The position numbers and the translations under genes were made by a program. Below, piece by piece: positions 17,670 to 26,342 of a DNA stretch of 64,000 nucleotides (its first letter is position 1; every line of letters begins with the position of its first letter). Under the pieces are notes generated by a model. It had not been told where the DNA came from. It searched no databases and worked only from the letters and a program-made list of their open reading frames with translations. Source of the stretch: JACCXG01 sp963750935. GTDB taxonomy: Bacteria; Acidobacteriota; Vicinamibacteria; Vicinamibacterales; 2-12-FULL-66-21. The stretch is from contig CAVVSR010000004.1 of NCBI GenBank assembly GCA_963750935.1, forward strand, positions 248,001 to 312,000. Reading direction: 5' to 3'.

Positions 17670-17998
17670 TTGTCTACCACTCCCTCGCACTTGCGGCAGA
17701 TCCGGACCTTGCGGCCGTCGCCGAGGATCTTGCGGCCGAGCCGGGTCGGCTTGCTGCACTCCGGGCAGACCAGCTGCACGTTCGACGCGTGCAGCGCCGC
17801 CTCGCGCTCCACCAGCCCGCCCTTGATGTTGCGCTGCGGGTTCGGCTTGGTGTGCCGCTTGATGAAATTCACGCCCTCGACGATGACGCGGTTCTTCTCG
17901 GGCAGGACCTTGAGCACGCGGCCACGCTTGCCGCGGTCCTTCCCCGTCGTCACCACGACGTCGTCATTCTTCCTGATGGGGGTTGCTAATTTCGACAT
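17666..17998 (-). CDS. rplX: Ribosomal protein L24 (uL24)
   Basis: This 110-residue protein has the KOW motif VVVTTGKDRGKRGRVLKVLP, then the HTKPNPQRNIKGGLVEREA segment. The C-terminus has CPECSKPTR and ICRKCEG, two CxxC pairs expected to bind zinc. uL24 starts 50S assembly and sits at the tunnel exit. Confidence 0.96.
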   Translation of the reverse strand: MSKLATPIRKNDDVVVTTGKDRGKRGRVLKVLPEKNRVIVEGVNFIKRHTKPNPQRNIKGGLVEREAALHASNVQLVCPECSKPTRLGRKILGDGRKVRICRKCEGVVDK

Positions 17999-18016
17999 CT
18001 TCTGAACCTCGTCGGT

Positions 18017-18092
18017 GTCAACTGCCAACTCCCAGTTCCAACTCCCAAGGTGCCTCATTTTGGCGGCTGGGAGTTGGAAGTTGGGCGCTAAC
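18017..18092. repeat. Inverted heptamer array pair, AACTCCC type (rplN-rplX gap)
   Basis: Left arm 18017-18049 (CAACTGC, CAACTCC, CAGTTCC, CAACTCC) and right arm 18062-18092 (GGCTGGG, AGTTGGA, AGTTGGG) are near-complements with a 12-bp spacer. It mixes CAGTTCC and CAACTCC units in one arm, evidence that the families interconvert. Confidence 0.8.
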
Positions 18093-18102
18093 GGCCAGCC
18101 GT

Positions 18103-18471
18103 CTAGAGGACCTCCGGCGCCAGTGAAATGATCTTCATGAACCGGCGCTCGCGCAGCTCGCGGGCCACCGGCCCGAACACGCGGGTGCCGACCGGCTCGT
18201 TGTTGTCGTTCACCAGCACCGCCGCGTTGCGGTCGAAGCGGATGTAGCTGCCGTCCTTCCGCCGCTGCTCCTTGCGCGTGCGGACGATGACCGCCTTGAC
18301 GACCTGCCCCTTCTTCACCGTGCCATCCGGCGTCGCTTCCTTGACCGAGGCCGTAACGATGTCGCCGAGCCGCGCATACCGGCCGGTCGAGCCGCCAATC
18401 GGATTGATGACGGCGATCTTCCGCGCCCCCGAGTTGTCGGCGACGTCCAGGATGGATCGCATCTGAATCAT
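18103..18471 (-). CDS. rplN: Ribosomal protein L14 (uL14)
   Basis: This 122-residue protein reads MIQMRSILDVADNSGARK, then GDIVTASVKEATPDGTVKKGQ and RFDRNAAVLVNDNNEPVGTR, ending FMKIISLAPEVL. It is a highly conserved subunit-bridge protein and the first gene of the spc operon. Confidence 0.98.
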   Translation of the reverse strand: MIQMRSILDVADNSGARKIAVINPIGGSTGRYARLGDIVTASVKEATPDGTVKKGQVVKAVIVRTRKEQRRKDGSYIRFDRNAAVLVNDNNEPVGTRVFGPVARELRERRFMKIISLAPEVL

Positions 18472-18501
18472 GGCTGTATCCTTCTCTGCTGCTCGCGCCG
18501 G

Positions 18502-18756
18502 TTAGATCTGCTTGGACTTCTCGACGACGCGCGTGACGACCCAGCGCTTGCGCCGGCTCATCGGCTTGGCCTCGACGATCGCCACGCGATCGCCGATCTT
18601 CACGTCGTTGTTCTCGTTGTGCGCCATGAACGTGGAGGTCCGCCGCTGCGTCTTGCCGTAGACCTCGTGGCGGATCTGCCGCTCGACCGCCACTGTCACG
18701 GTCTTCTGCATCTTGTCGCTGACGACGACGCCGGTGATTTCCGATTTGCCTGCCAT
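18502..18756 (-). CDS. rpsQ: Ribosomal protein S17 (uS17)
   Basis: This 84-residue OB-fold protein contains GVVVSDKMQKTVTVAVERQI, HEVYGKTQRRTSTFMAHNE and the conserved IGDRVAIVEAKPMSRRKRW. It is a primary 16S rRNA binder and ends the S10 operon block. Confidence 0.97.
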   Translation of the reverse strand: MAGKSEITGVVVSDKMQKTVTVAVERQIRHEVYGKTQRRTSTFMAHNENNDVKIGDRVAIVEAKPMSRRKRWVVTRVVEKSKQI

Positions 18757-18775
18757 AGTTCTCCTGACGCGCAGC

Positions 18776-18979
18776 CTACCGGGCCGCGGGCGCCGTCTCC
18801 TTCTCGTGCAACACCGTCTTCAGGCGGGCCCGATCGCGGCGCAGCGCCTTGACCTTGTGGGCCGCTTCGATCTGCCCCATGGACTTCTGGATGCGCAGCC
18901 GGAAGAGCTGATCGTCGAGCTCCTTCTCCTTCTGCCGCAGCTCGTCCACCTGGAGGTCGCGAAACTCCTCGACCTTCAT
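18776..18979 (-). CDS. rpmC: Ribosomal protein L29 (uL29)
   Basis: This 67-residue, two-helix protein reads MKVEEFRDLQVDELRQKEKE and LDDQLFRLRIQKSMGQIEAA. It surrounds the peptide exit tunnel and helps dock SRP and trigger factor. Its ATG overlaps the rplP stop codon by 4 bp. Confidence 0.96.
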   Translation of the reverse strand: MKVEEFRDLQVDELRQKEKELDDQLFRLRIQKSMGQIEAAHKVKALRRDRARLKTVLHEKETAPAAR

Positions 18980-19401
18980 GACGCCTTCTCCTCCGCGAAC
19001 CGGGTCGCGAACTTGGTCTTGATCGGCAGCTTGGCCGCGGCCAGCCGCATCGCTTCACGGGCGTCGGCCTCGTTGACACCCTCCATCTCGAACAGGATCC
19101 GCCCCGGCCGCACGACGCACACCCACTCTTCCGGCGCGCCCTTGCCCTTGCCCATGCGGGTTTCCTGCGGCTTCTTGGTGATCGGCTTGTCCGGGAACAC
19201 CCGGATCCAGATCTTGCCGCCGCGCTTGACGAAGCGGGTCATCGCGACGCGAGCCGCCTCGATCTGCCGCGCCGTCATCCAGCACGGCTCGAGCGCCTTG
19301 AGCCCGTAGTCACCGAACGACACGTCGGAGCCCCGCCACGCCTTGCCGCACATGCGACCGCGCTGCTGCTTCCGGTACTTGACCTTCTTCGGCATCAACA
19401 T
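18976..19401 (-). CDS. rplP: Ribosomal protein L16 (uL16)
   Basis: This 141-residue protein starts MLMPKKVKYRKQQRGRM; the ATG three codons later (MPKK) at 19395 is an equally good start. It contains the FGDYGLKALEPCWMTARQIE signature and KPITKKPQETRMGKGKG, which line the A-site tRNA region. An in-frame stretch upstream of 19401 lies in non-conserved DNA and is excluded. Confidence 0.97.
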   Translation of the reverse strand: MLMPKKVKYRKQQRGRMCGKAWRGSDVSFGDYGLKALEPCWMTARQIEAARVAMTRFVKRGGKIWIRVFPDKPITKKPQETRMGKGKGAPEEWVCVVRPGRILFEMEGVNEADAREAMRLAAAKLPIKTKFATRFAEEKAS

Positions 19402-19559
19402 GATGCGATGTCCTCTTCTATTTCTCTGCGCCTGGGCCCTCTCCACCCCCAGCGCCTGCCAGCCCTCGCTTCGCTCGGGCCGGCGGTTAGCGGCAACAGC
19501 CCGCTTCGAGAACCAGCGTTCGTCAGCCACCGACCGAGGCTGAAGCTGGCACCTGGAAA

Positions 19560-20249
19560 CTAGCCCGCCGCACCACCGGCAGAACGCCGCGGTCCACGGT
19601 AATCCTCTTCACGGCCGATCCGCGGCGCCAGCCGTTCACCCTTGTAGAGCCACACCTTGACGCCGATCGCGCCGTAGGTGGTGAAGGCTTCCGCGAAGCC
19701 GTAGTCGATGTCGGCGCGTAGCGTCTGCAGCGGCAGCTGCCCGTGCAGGTACCACTCGGAACGCGCGATCTCGGCGCCGTTGAGGCGCCCGGACACCCGG
19801 ACCTTGATGCCGCGCGCGCCGAAGCGCAGCGCCGACTCGACCGCCTTGCGCATGGCGCGGCGGAACGCGACGCGCTTCTCGAGCTGCATCGCCACCGATT
19901 CGCCGATCAACTGCGCGTCGAGCTCCGGCTTCTGGATCTCCTGGATGTTGATGAAGACCTCGCGATTGGTCTTCTTCTGGATCTCCGTCTTCAGCTTGTC
20001 GACTTCGGTGCCCTTGCGGCCGATGATGATGCCCGGGCGCGACGTGTAGATGTCGATCTTGAGCTTGTTGGCGGCGCGCTCGATCTCGATCTTCGAGACG
20101 CCGGCATGCGCGAAGCGCTGCTTCAACGTGTCACGCAGCTTCAGATCCTCGTGCAGCAGCTTCGAGTAGTCCTTGCCTGCGAACCACCGCGACCGCCACG
20201 TCTTGTTGAAGCCGAGCCTGAACCCGTGCGGATGAACCTTCTGTCCCAT
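19560..20249 (-). CDS. rpsC: Ribosomal protein S3 (uS3)
   Basis: This 229-residue protein starts MGQKVHPHGFRLGFNKTWRS. The KH domain contains GIIIGRKGTEVDKLKTEIQK and the C-terminal half has GIKVRVSGRLNGAEIARSEW and YGAIGVKVWLYKGE. It lines the mRNA entry tunnel. A 158-bp gap without any gene separates it from rplP on its downstream side. Confidence 0.97.
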   Translation of the reverse strand: MGQKVHPHGFRLGFNKTWRSRWFAGKDYSKLLHEDLKLRDTLKQRFAHAGVSKIEIERAANKLKIDIYTSRPGIIIGRKGTEVDKLKTEIQKKTNREVFINIQEIQKPELDAQLIGESVAMQLEKRVAFRRAMRKAVESALRFGARGIKVRVSGRLNGAEIARSEWYLHGQLPLQTLRADIDYGFAEAFTTYGAIGVKVWLYKGERLAPRIGREEDYRGPRRSAGGAAG

Positions 20250-20277
20250 AACTCTCCAGTTGCTCCAGCTGTCGCGC

Positions 20278-20829
20278 TTAGCTCTTGGCGGTCTTCTTCT
20301 TGGCGCCCGCGGTCGTCTTCTTCGCACCGGCCGTCTTGCGTGCGCCGGCGCTCTTCTTCGCCGTGGTCTTCGCCCGCGCCTTCGGCTTGGCGCCGCGCGC
20401 GCGCTTCGCCGTGGCCGGACGGGCCGTCGTGGTCTCGCCGCCGCTCGCCGGGGTCTCCGCGTCCATCGCGGCCATCACCGGCGACGGCCGCTCGGTCACT
20501 TCCACCGTCAGGTGCGCGGTGCGCTTGACGATGCGGAAGGCGCGGCCCATCGGGGCCGGGCGGATCCGCTTCTGCGACGGCCCCTGATTGGCGTAGCAGG
20601 CGTTGACGAAGAGCCGCTCGACGTCGCCGCCGAACCCTTCCTTCTGCTGTGCGTTGGCAATCGCCGAGCGCAGCACCTTCTCGACGTCCTTGGCCACGCT
20701 CTTGCGCGCAAAGCGCAGGGTCGCCAGCGCCGCATTGACGTCGCGGCCGCGGATCAGATCCATCACCAGCCCGGCCTTCTGCGCCGAGGTGCGGATGTAC
20801 TTCGCCGTTGCGTGCGCCTGCACGGCCAT
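20278..20829 (-). CDS. rplV: Ribosomal protein L22 (uL22) with histone-H1-like tail
   Basis: Residues 1-110 are canonical uL22: AHATAKYIRTSAQKAGLVMD, SAIANAQQKEGF, and PSQKRIRPAPMGRAFRIVKR. The protein has 183 residues against about 110-115 normally. The extra 65-70 residues are a Lys/Ala-rich low-complexity tail with repeated KKTA, AKPKAR and AGAKK motifs, resembling histone H1 or the tails of mycobacterial L22. uL22 lines the exit tunnel. Its ATG overlaps the rpsS stop codon by 1 bp. Confidence 0.96.
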   Translation of the reverse strand: MAVQAHATAKYIRTSAQKAGLVMDLIRGRDVNAALATLRFARKSVAKDVEKVLRSAIANAQQKEGFGGDVERLFVNACYANQGPSQKRIRPAPMGRAFRIVKRTAHLTVEVTERPSPVMAAMDAETPASGGETTTARPATAKRARGAKPKARAKTTAKKSAGARKTAGAKKTTAGAKKKTAKS

Positions 20830-21134
20830 TACGCCCCCGCCTTCGCGGCCGGCGCCACCGACGCCGCCTTGTCGCTCTTCGTCGTATGCCCCTTGAACTG
20901 CCGGGTCGGCGCGAACTCGCCGAGCTTGTGGCCGACCATGTTCTCGGTGAGGTAGACCGGAATGAACTTGCGCCCGTTGTGCACGGCGATGGTGTGCCCC
21001 ACCATCTCGGGCACCACGGTCGACCGGCGCGACCAGGTCTTGATGACCTTCTTGTCGTTGTTCCGGTTCATGACTTCCACCTTCTCGAGAAGGGGAACGT
21101 CGACGAAGGGACCCTTTTTCAATGATCTAGACAT
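20829..21134 (-). CDS. rpsS: Ribosomal protein S19 (uS19)
   Basis: This 101-residue protein starts MSRSLKKGPFVDVPLLEKVE and has STVVPEMVGHTIAVHNGRKF plus the LGEFAPTRQFKGHT end motif. It is in the 30S head beside S13. The ATG at 21134 is fixed by the conserved MSRSLKKGPF. Confidence 0.97.
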   Translation of the reverse strand: MSRSLKKGPFVDVPLLEKVEVMNRNNDKKVIKTWSRRSTVVPEMVGHTIAVHNGRKFIPVYLTENMVGHKLGEFAPTRQFKGHTTKSDKAASVAPAAKAGA

Positions 21135-21188
21135 TTTTGTTCTCGCGAACGGCCCACTCGTGGCCTCGGGGCCACCTTGCGGCAACCG

Positions 21189-22013
21189 CTATTTGGGTCT
21201 CCGCTGGACGATGAACCGATCAGTAACCTTGCGGTTGCGTGTCTTGTAGCCCTTGGTCGGCTGGCCCCACGGCGACACCGGATGGCGTCCGCCCGAGGTC
21301 TTGCCTTCACCGCCGCCGAGCGGGTGGTCGACCGGGTTCATCGCGACACCGCGCACGTGCGGCCGCTTGCCCAGCCACCGGCTGCGGCCGGCCTTGCCGA
21401 TCGACACGTTCTCGTGGTCGACGTTGCCGACCTGGCCGATGGTCGCGAGGCAGTCGGTGTTGATCTTGCGAATCTCGCCCGACGGCATCTTCACCGAGGC
21501 GTAGTCGCCTTCCTTGGCCACCAGCTGCACCGCCGACCCGGCGCTGCGGGCGATCTGCCCGCCCTTGCCCGGCCGCAGCTCGACGTTGTGGATCATGGTG
21601 CCGAGCGGGATGTTCTTGAGCGGCAGCGCGTTGCCCGGCAGGATGTCGACGCTCTCGCCGGAGACGATGGTGTCGCCGAGCTTGAGGCCCGCCGGCTGCA
21701 GGATGTAGCGCTTCTCGCCGTCCGCATACGTCAGCAGCGCAATCCGCGCCGAGCGGTTCGGGTCGTACTCGACCGTCGACACCGTCGCCGGGATGTCCCG
21801 CTTGTCGCGCTTGAAGTCGATGATGCGGTAGTTGCGCTTGTGCCCGCCGCCGCGCCACCACGAGGTCAGCTCGCCGTGGTTGTTGCGGCCGCCGGACTTG
21901 CGCAGCGGCTCGGTCAGCGGCTTGTAGGGCTCGGTCGAGGTGATCTCGTCGAACACCTGCACGGTCTGGAACCGGCGGCCCGGGGACGTCGGATTGTATT
22001 TGCGAATAGGCAT
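21189..22013 (-). CDS. rplB: Ribosomal protein L2 (uL2)
   Basis: This 274-residue protein has MPIRKYNPTSPGRRFQTV, the OB region GDTIVSGESVDILPGNALPL, and the catalytic-site motif VAMNPVDHPLGGGEGK with the conserved His near the peptidyl transferase centre. It ends TDRFIVQRRPK. Confidence 0.98.
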   Translation of the reverse strand: MPIRKYNPTSPGRRFQTVQVFDEITSTEPYKPLTEPLRKSGGRNNHGELTSWWRGGGHKRNYRIIDFKRDKRDIPATVSTVEYDPNRSARIALLTYADGEKRYILQPAGLKLGDTIVSGESVDILPGNALPLKNIPLGTMIHNVELRPGKGGQIARSAGSAVQLVAKEGDYASVKMPSGEIRKINTDCLATIGQVGNVDHENVSIGKAGRSRWLGKRPHVRGVAMNPVDHPLGGGEGKTSGGRHPVSPWGQPTKGYKTRNRKVTDRFIVQRRPK

Positions 22014-22020
22014 GATGAAC

Positions 22021-22311
22021 TTACGCCCCTTCCAGGAATTCGGGGATCTTCTCGCCCTCGCGCAGCTTCACGTACGCCTTCTTCCAGTCCGACCGCTGGC
22101 CGATGAAGCGTCCCTGCCGCTTGAACTTGCCGTGGGCGATCGACGTGCGCACTGCTTCGACCTTGGAGCCGAGCAGCTTCTCGACCGCGCGCTTGATGTC
22201 GACCTTGGTCGCCCCGGACGCCACCTCGAAGACCACCGTCCGCCCCGCTTCACGCAGGAGCGTCGTCTTCTCGGTAATCAGCGGCCGGCGGATAACGTCT
22301 GTGAGTTTCAT
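22021..22311 (-). CDS. rplW: Ribosomal protein L23 (uL23)
   Basis: This 96-residue protein reads MKLTDVIRRPLITEKTTLLR, then FEVASGATKVDIKRAVEKLL. It is the exit-tunnel docking site for trigger factor and SRP. The ATG at 22311 is 1 bp from the rplD stop region and starts the conserved core. Confidence 0.96.
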   Translation of the reverse strand: MKLTDVIRRPLITEKTTLLREAGRTVVFEVASGATKVDIKRAVEKLLGSKVEAVRTSIAHGKFKRQGRFIGQRSDWKKAYVKLREGEKIPEFLEGA

Positions 22312-22312
22312 G

Positions 22313-22936
22313 TCAGTTTCCCAACGACTCCTGCAGCTTCTCGATCGCCTCGCGGGTCGCAATCACCCGTGACGTGTCCATGACGTCCCGCGCCGTCACC
22401 CGCGCGCTCGGCACCAGGCGGACGCCTTCGATGTTGCGCGCGCTCAGCGCGAAGCCTTCCTGCGGCGTCACGTCGATCACCAGCGTCTTGCCGGTCGCGC
22501 CGAGCCGCTTCAGCATCTCGGCGGTCGACTTGGTCTTGCGGTCGGCGGCCTCGAGCTTGTCCACGACCACCAGCTGGCCGTCGCGCAGCTTCTGCGCGAT
22601 CGCGGCGCGCAGCGCGCCGATCTGCACCTTCTTCGGCAGGTCGTAGGCGTAGCTGCGCGGCTGCGGGCCGAACACGGTGCCGCCCTTGCGCCACAGCGGG
22701 TTCCGGATCTCGCCGACGCGGGCCCGGCCGGTGCCCTTCTGCCGCCACGGCTTCTTGCCCGAGCCGCTGACCATCGCGCGAGTCTTGGTCGCGTGCGTGC
22801 CGCGCCGTTCCGCCGCGTTCTGCTGGATCACCGACTCCCAGATCAGGTCGGCGTTCACGCGCCCGCCGAACACGTCGTCGTTCAGCTCGAGATCACCCAC
22901 CGGCTGGTTGTCGGTGTTGACGATGTTCATCTTCAT
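22313..22936 (-). CDS. rplD: Ribosomal protein L4 (uL4)
   Basis: This 207-residue protein contains RRGTHATKTRAMVSGSGKKP, WRQKGTGRARVGEIRNPLWR and KGGTVFGPQPRSYAYDLPKK, the extended loop that reaches the exit tunnel. In E. coli L4 represses the S10 operon. The start could be MKMN (22936) or MN (22930). Confidence 0.97.
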   Translation of the reverse strand: MKMNIVNTDNQPVGDLELNDDVFGGRVNADLIWESVIQQNAAERRGTHATKTRAMVSGSGKKPWRQKGTGRARVGEIRNPLWRKGGTVFGPQPRSYAYDLPKKVQIGALRAAIAQKLRDGQLVVVDKLEAADRKTKSTAEMLKRLGATGKTLVIDVTPQEGFALSARNIEGVRLVPSARVTARDVMDTSRVIATREAIEKLQESLGN

Positions 22937-22968
22937 GTCTAGTTTCCCGTTGCCAGTTGACCGGCTCT
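22936..22968. repeat. Short heptamer array, CAGTTTC type (rplD-rplC gap)
   Basis: A degenerate 7-bp run (TAGTTTC, CCGTTGC, CAGTTGA, CCGGCTC) occupies the 30-bp gap between rplC and rplD. Confidence 0.45.
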
Positions 22969-23668
22969 ACTTCTTGGCCGGCTTCTTCACGACGGTCTTG
23001 CCGGGCTTCTCGGCCTGCTTCTGCGGCTCGGGCTTGGCGGTGATGGCCTTGCGGATCACCACGTAATTGCCCGGCGCTCCCGGCACCGCGCCATGCACGA
23101 TCAGCAGGTTGTTCTCGGCATCCACCGCCACGATCTTCAGGTTGCGGGTGGTCACGCGATCGCCGCCCATCCGTCCGGCCGCCCGCATGCCCTTGACGAC
23201 GCGCGAGGGAAACGACGAGGCGCCGATCGAACCGGGCGCGCGATGGAACATCGAGCCGTGCGTGGCCGCGCCGCCGCGGAAGTTGTGCCGGCGCATGACG
23301 CCCTGGAACCCCTTGCCGCGGCTGACGCCGATCACGTCGACGCGATCGCCGTTGTTGAACACGGCGTTCACCAGCACCTGGGCGCCGGCGGCCGGCGTCT
23401 CCGCGCCCTTCGCCACCGTCACTTCGCGGCGCACCCGGGTCGGCGGCACGCCGGCCTTCTTGTAGTGGCCGGCGAGCGGCTTGCGGACGCGGGCCGGACG
23501 CTCCTCGACCAGACCGAGCTGGACTGCCTCATAGCCGTCGCTCTGCGACGTCTTCAGCTGCACCACCACGCAGGGTCCCGCCTTGATGACGGTGCCCGGC
23601 GTGACCGTGCCGTCCTGCTGGAACAGCTGCGTCATGCCGATTTTTCTGCCAATGATTGCTGTAACCAT
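22967..23668 (-). CDS. rplC: Ribosomal protein L3 (uL3)
   Basis: This 233-residue protein starts MVTAIIGRKIGMTQLFQQDG and has the signature GKGFQGVMRRHNFRGGAATHGS, in which the Gln before GVMRR is the residue methylated by PrmB in some bacteria. A 20-residue Lys/Pro-rich tail follows the core. uL3 starts 50S assembly. Confidence 0.97.
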   Translation of the reverse strand: MVTAIIGRKIGMTQLFQQDGTVTPGTVIKAGPCVVVQLKTSQSDGYEAVQLGLVEERPARVRKPLAGHYKKAGVPPTRVRREVTVAKGAETPAAGAQVLVNAVFNNGDRVDVIGVSRGKGFQGVMRRHNFRGGAATHGSMFHRAPGSIGASSFPSRVVKGMRAAGRMGGDRVTTRNLKIVAVDAENNLLIVHGAVPGAPGNYVVIRKAITAKPEPQKQAEKPGKTVVKKPAKK

Positions 23669-23675
23669 GTCGTCT

Positions 23676-23710
23676 CTCAGTTGCCAGTCACCAGTGTCCA
23701 GTGACTGGAA

Positions 23711-23712
<2 letters not shown>
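23676..23712. repeat. Heptamer array, CAGTTGC type (rplC-rpsJ gap)
   Basis: Units TCAGTTG, CCAGTCA, CCAGTGT, CCAGTGA are followed by CTGGAACT, which can fold back on the array. Confidence 0.6.
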
Positions 23713-24046
<334 letters not shown>

Positions 24047-24069
24047 ATGTGTCTCTGATCTCTGTCTGT

Positions 24070-24134
24070 GTCAGTTGCCAGTGTCCAGTTACCGGAAAAA
24101 GGCGTCCTGGACTGGCAACTGGATACTGGCGACT
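24070..24134. repeat. Inverted heptamer array pair, CAGTTGC type (rpsJ-fusA gap)
   Basis: Left arm 24070-24092 (TCAGTTG, CCAGTGT, CCAGTTA, CC) and right arm 24107-24134 (TGGACTG, GCAACTG, GATACTG, GCGACTA) can pair over a 14-bp loop. The array occupies the position where tuf is usually found. Confidence 0.75.
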
Positions 24135-26253
24135 ACGTCTTTCCCTGAACCCGCGCGACCACTTCCTCGCTGACGTTGCCCGGCGCCGGCTCGTAGCGAT
24201 CGAAGTGCATCGAGTACGTGGCGCGCCCCTGGGTCCGCGAGCGCAGGTCGGTGGCGTAGCCGAACATCTCCGACAGCGGCACCCGCGCGTTGATGATCTG
24301 CGTACCGCCGCGATCTTCCTGCGACTGAATCTGGCCGCGGCGGCTCGACAGGTTGCCCATGACGTCGCCCATGTGCTCCTTCGGGACCACCACCTCGACC
24401 CGCATCATCGGCTCGAGCAGCACCGGCTTGGCCTTCTTGGCGGCGTCCTGGAACGCCATCGAGCCGGCGATCTTGAACGCCATTTCCGACGAGTCGACGT
24501 CGTGGTACGAGCCGTCGTAGAGCTCGATGCGGACGTCGTCCACCGGATAGCCGGCGAGCACGCCGCGCGTGAGCGCTTCCTTGATCCCTTCGTCGATCGG
24601 CTTGATGAATTCCTTCGGGATCGAGCCGCCGCTGATCTTGTTCTCGAAGATGTAGCCCGTGCCGGGCTCTCCGGGGAACAGATGGATCTTCGCGTGGCCG
24701 TACTGGCCGCGGCCGCCGGTCTGCTTGGCGTATTTCATCTCGCCGTCAGCCGGACGCGTGAGCGTTTCCTTGTAGGCGACCTGCGGACGGCCGACGCTCG
24801 CCTCGACGTTGAACTCGCGCTTGAGGCGGTCGACGATGATCTCGAGGTGCAGCTCGCCCATGCCGGCGATCACGACTTCGCCGGTCTGCTGGTCGGTCTT
24901 GACGCGGAAGGTCGGGTCCTCGGCCATCAGCTTCTGCAGCCCGACGCCGAGCTTTTCCTGGTCGGCCTTGGTCTTCGGCTCGATCGCCAGCGAGATGACC
25001 GGCTCCGGGAAGTCCATCGACTCGAGCACGACCGCCTTCTTCTCGTCGCAGATCGTGTCGCCGGTGGTGACCGTCCTCAGGCCGACGCCCGCGGCGATAT
25101 CGCCGGCGTAGACTTCCTTGATCTCTTCGCGCTTGTTGGCGTGCATCTGCAGCAGCCGGCCCAGACGCTCCGACTTCTGCTTGGTGGCGTTGTAGACCGT
25201 CGAGCCGGCGGTCATGACGCCGGAATACACGCGGATGAACGTCAGCTGGCCGACGAACGGGTCGGTCATGATCTTGAACGCCAGCGCCGCGAACGGCGCG
25301 TCGTCCGACGCCGGGCGCTCGACCAGGACGTCCGGTCCCTTGTACGGATCGAAGCCGATGATCGCCGGCACGTCGACCGGCGACGGCAGGTAGTCGACCA
25401 CCGCGTCGAGCAGCGGCTGCACGCCCTTGTTCTTGAACGCCGAGCCGCAGATGACCGGCACGAACGCCGGCTCGGCCTTGTCGCCCTTGCTGTGCACCGA
25501 GTTGATGACCCGCTTGCGCAGCGCGCCCTTGATCTCGTCCTCGGTCAGCTCCTCGCCGTGCAGGTACTTCTCGAGCAGCTTGTCGTCGGCCTCGCTGACC
25601 TTCTCGATCAGCTGTTCGCGGTAGTGCTTCGCCTCGGCGAGCATGTCGGCGGGGATGTCCTCGACGATGTACTCGGCGCCCATCGTCTCGTCCTTGTACT
25701 TGATCGCCTTCATCTTGACGAGGTCGATCACGCCGACGAACTTGTCCTCCGCGCCGATCGGCAGCTGAATCGCGACCGGGTTGCCACCGAGCTTGCTGGT
25801 GATCTGCTCGAACGTGCGCTTGAAGTCCGCGCCGATGCGGTCCATCTTGTTCACGAAACAGATGCGCGGCACGCGGTACTTGTCGGCCTGACGCCACACC
25901 GTCTCGGACTGCGGCTCGACGCCGGCGACCGAGTCGAACACCGCGACCGCGCCGTCGAGGACGCGCAGCGAGCGCTCCACTTCGGCGGTGAAGTCGACGT
26001 GGCCGGGCGTGTCGATGATGTTGACGCGGATGTCGCGCCAGAAACAGGTGGTCGCCGCGGACGTGATCGTGATGCCGCGCTCCTGCTCCTGCTCCATGAA
26101 GTCCATGACCGCGGTGCCTTCGTGCACTTCGCCGATCTTGTAGGTCCGGCCCGTGTAGAACAGGATCCGTTCCGTCGTCGTGGTCTTGCCGGCATCGATG
26201 TGCGCCATGATGCCGATGTTGCGCGTGCGAGCGAGTGGTGTTTGCCTTGGCAT
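24133..26253 (-). CDS. fusA: Elongation factor G
   Basis: This 706-residue translocase has canonical motifs: AHIDAGKTTTTERIL (G1), the GITITSAATTCFW switch region (G2), DTPGHVDF (G3) and NKMDRIGADF (G4). Domain IV has KQTGGRGQYGHAKI and the C-terminus GRATYSMHFDRYEPAP. The ATG at 26253 is chosen because it begins MPRQTPLARTRNIGIMAHID. It is the housekeeping EF-G, in contrast to the paralogue at 1640-3739. Confidence 0.98.
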   Translation of the reverse strand: MPRQTPLARTRNIGIMAHIDAGKTTTTERILFYTGRTYKIGEVHEGTAVMDFMEQEQERGITITSAATTCFWRDIRVNIIDTPGHVDFTAEVERSLRVLDGAVAVFDSVAGVEPQSETVWRQADKYRVPRICFVNKMDRIGADFKRTFEQITSKLGGNPVAIQLPIGAEDKFVGVIDLVKMKAIKYKDETMGAEYIVEDIPADMLAEAKHYREQLIEKVSEADDKLLEKYLHGEELTEDEIKGALRKRVINSVHSKGDKAEPAFVPVICGSAFKNKGVQPLLDAVVDYLPSPVDVPAIIGFDPYKGPDVLVERPASDDAPFAALAFKIMTDPFVGQLTFIRVYSGVMTAGSTVYNATKQKSERLGRLLQMHANKREEIKEVYAGDIAAGVGLRTVTTGDTICDEKKAVVLESMDFPEPVISLAIEPKTKADQEKLGVGLQKLMAEDPTFRVKTDQQTGEVVIAGMGELHLEIIVDRLKREFNVEASVGRPQVAYKETLTRPADGEMKYAKQTGGRGQYGHAKIHLFPGEPGTGYIFENKISGGSIPKEFIKPIDEGIKEALTRGVLAGYPVDDVRIELYDGSYHDVDSSEMAFKIAGSMAFQDAAKKAKPVLLEPMMRVEVVVPKEHMGDVMGNLSSRRGQIQSQEDRGGTQIINARVPLSEMFGYATDLRSRTQGRATYSMHFDRYEPAPGNVSEEVVARVQGKT

Positions 26254-26257
26254 TGCC

Positions 26258-26300
26258 GTTGTCAGTTTCCAGTATCCAGTTTCCGCTGAAGGCGGAAGCT
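26258..26300. repeat. Heptamer array, CAGTTTC type (fusA-rpsG gap)
   Basis: Units GTCAGTTT, CCAGTAT, CCAGTTT, CCGCTG are followed by a small inverted repeat TTCCGCT-GAA-GGCGGAA. Confidence 0.6.
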
Positions 26301-26342
26301 GCCTGAGCAACGGGAATTGAAGCCGCCGAAGCCGACAACGCC

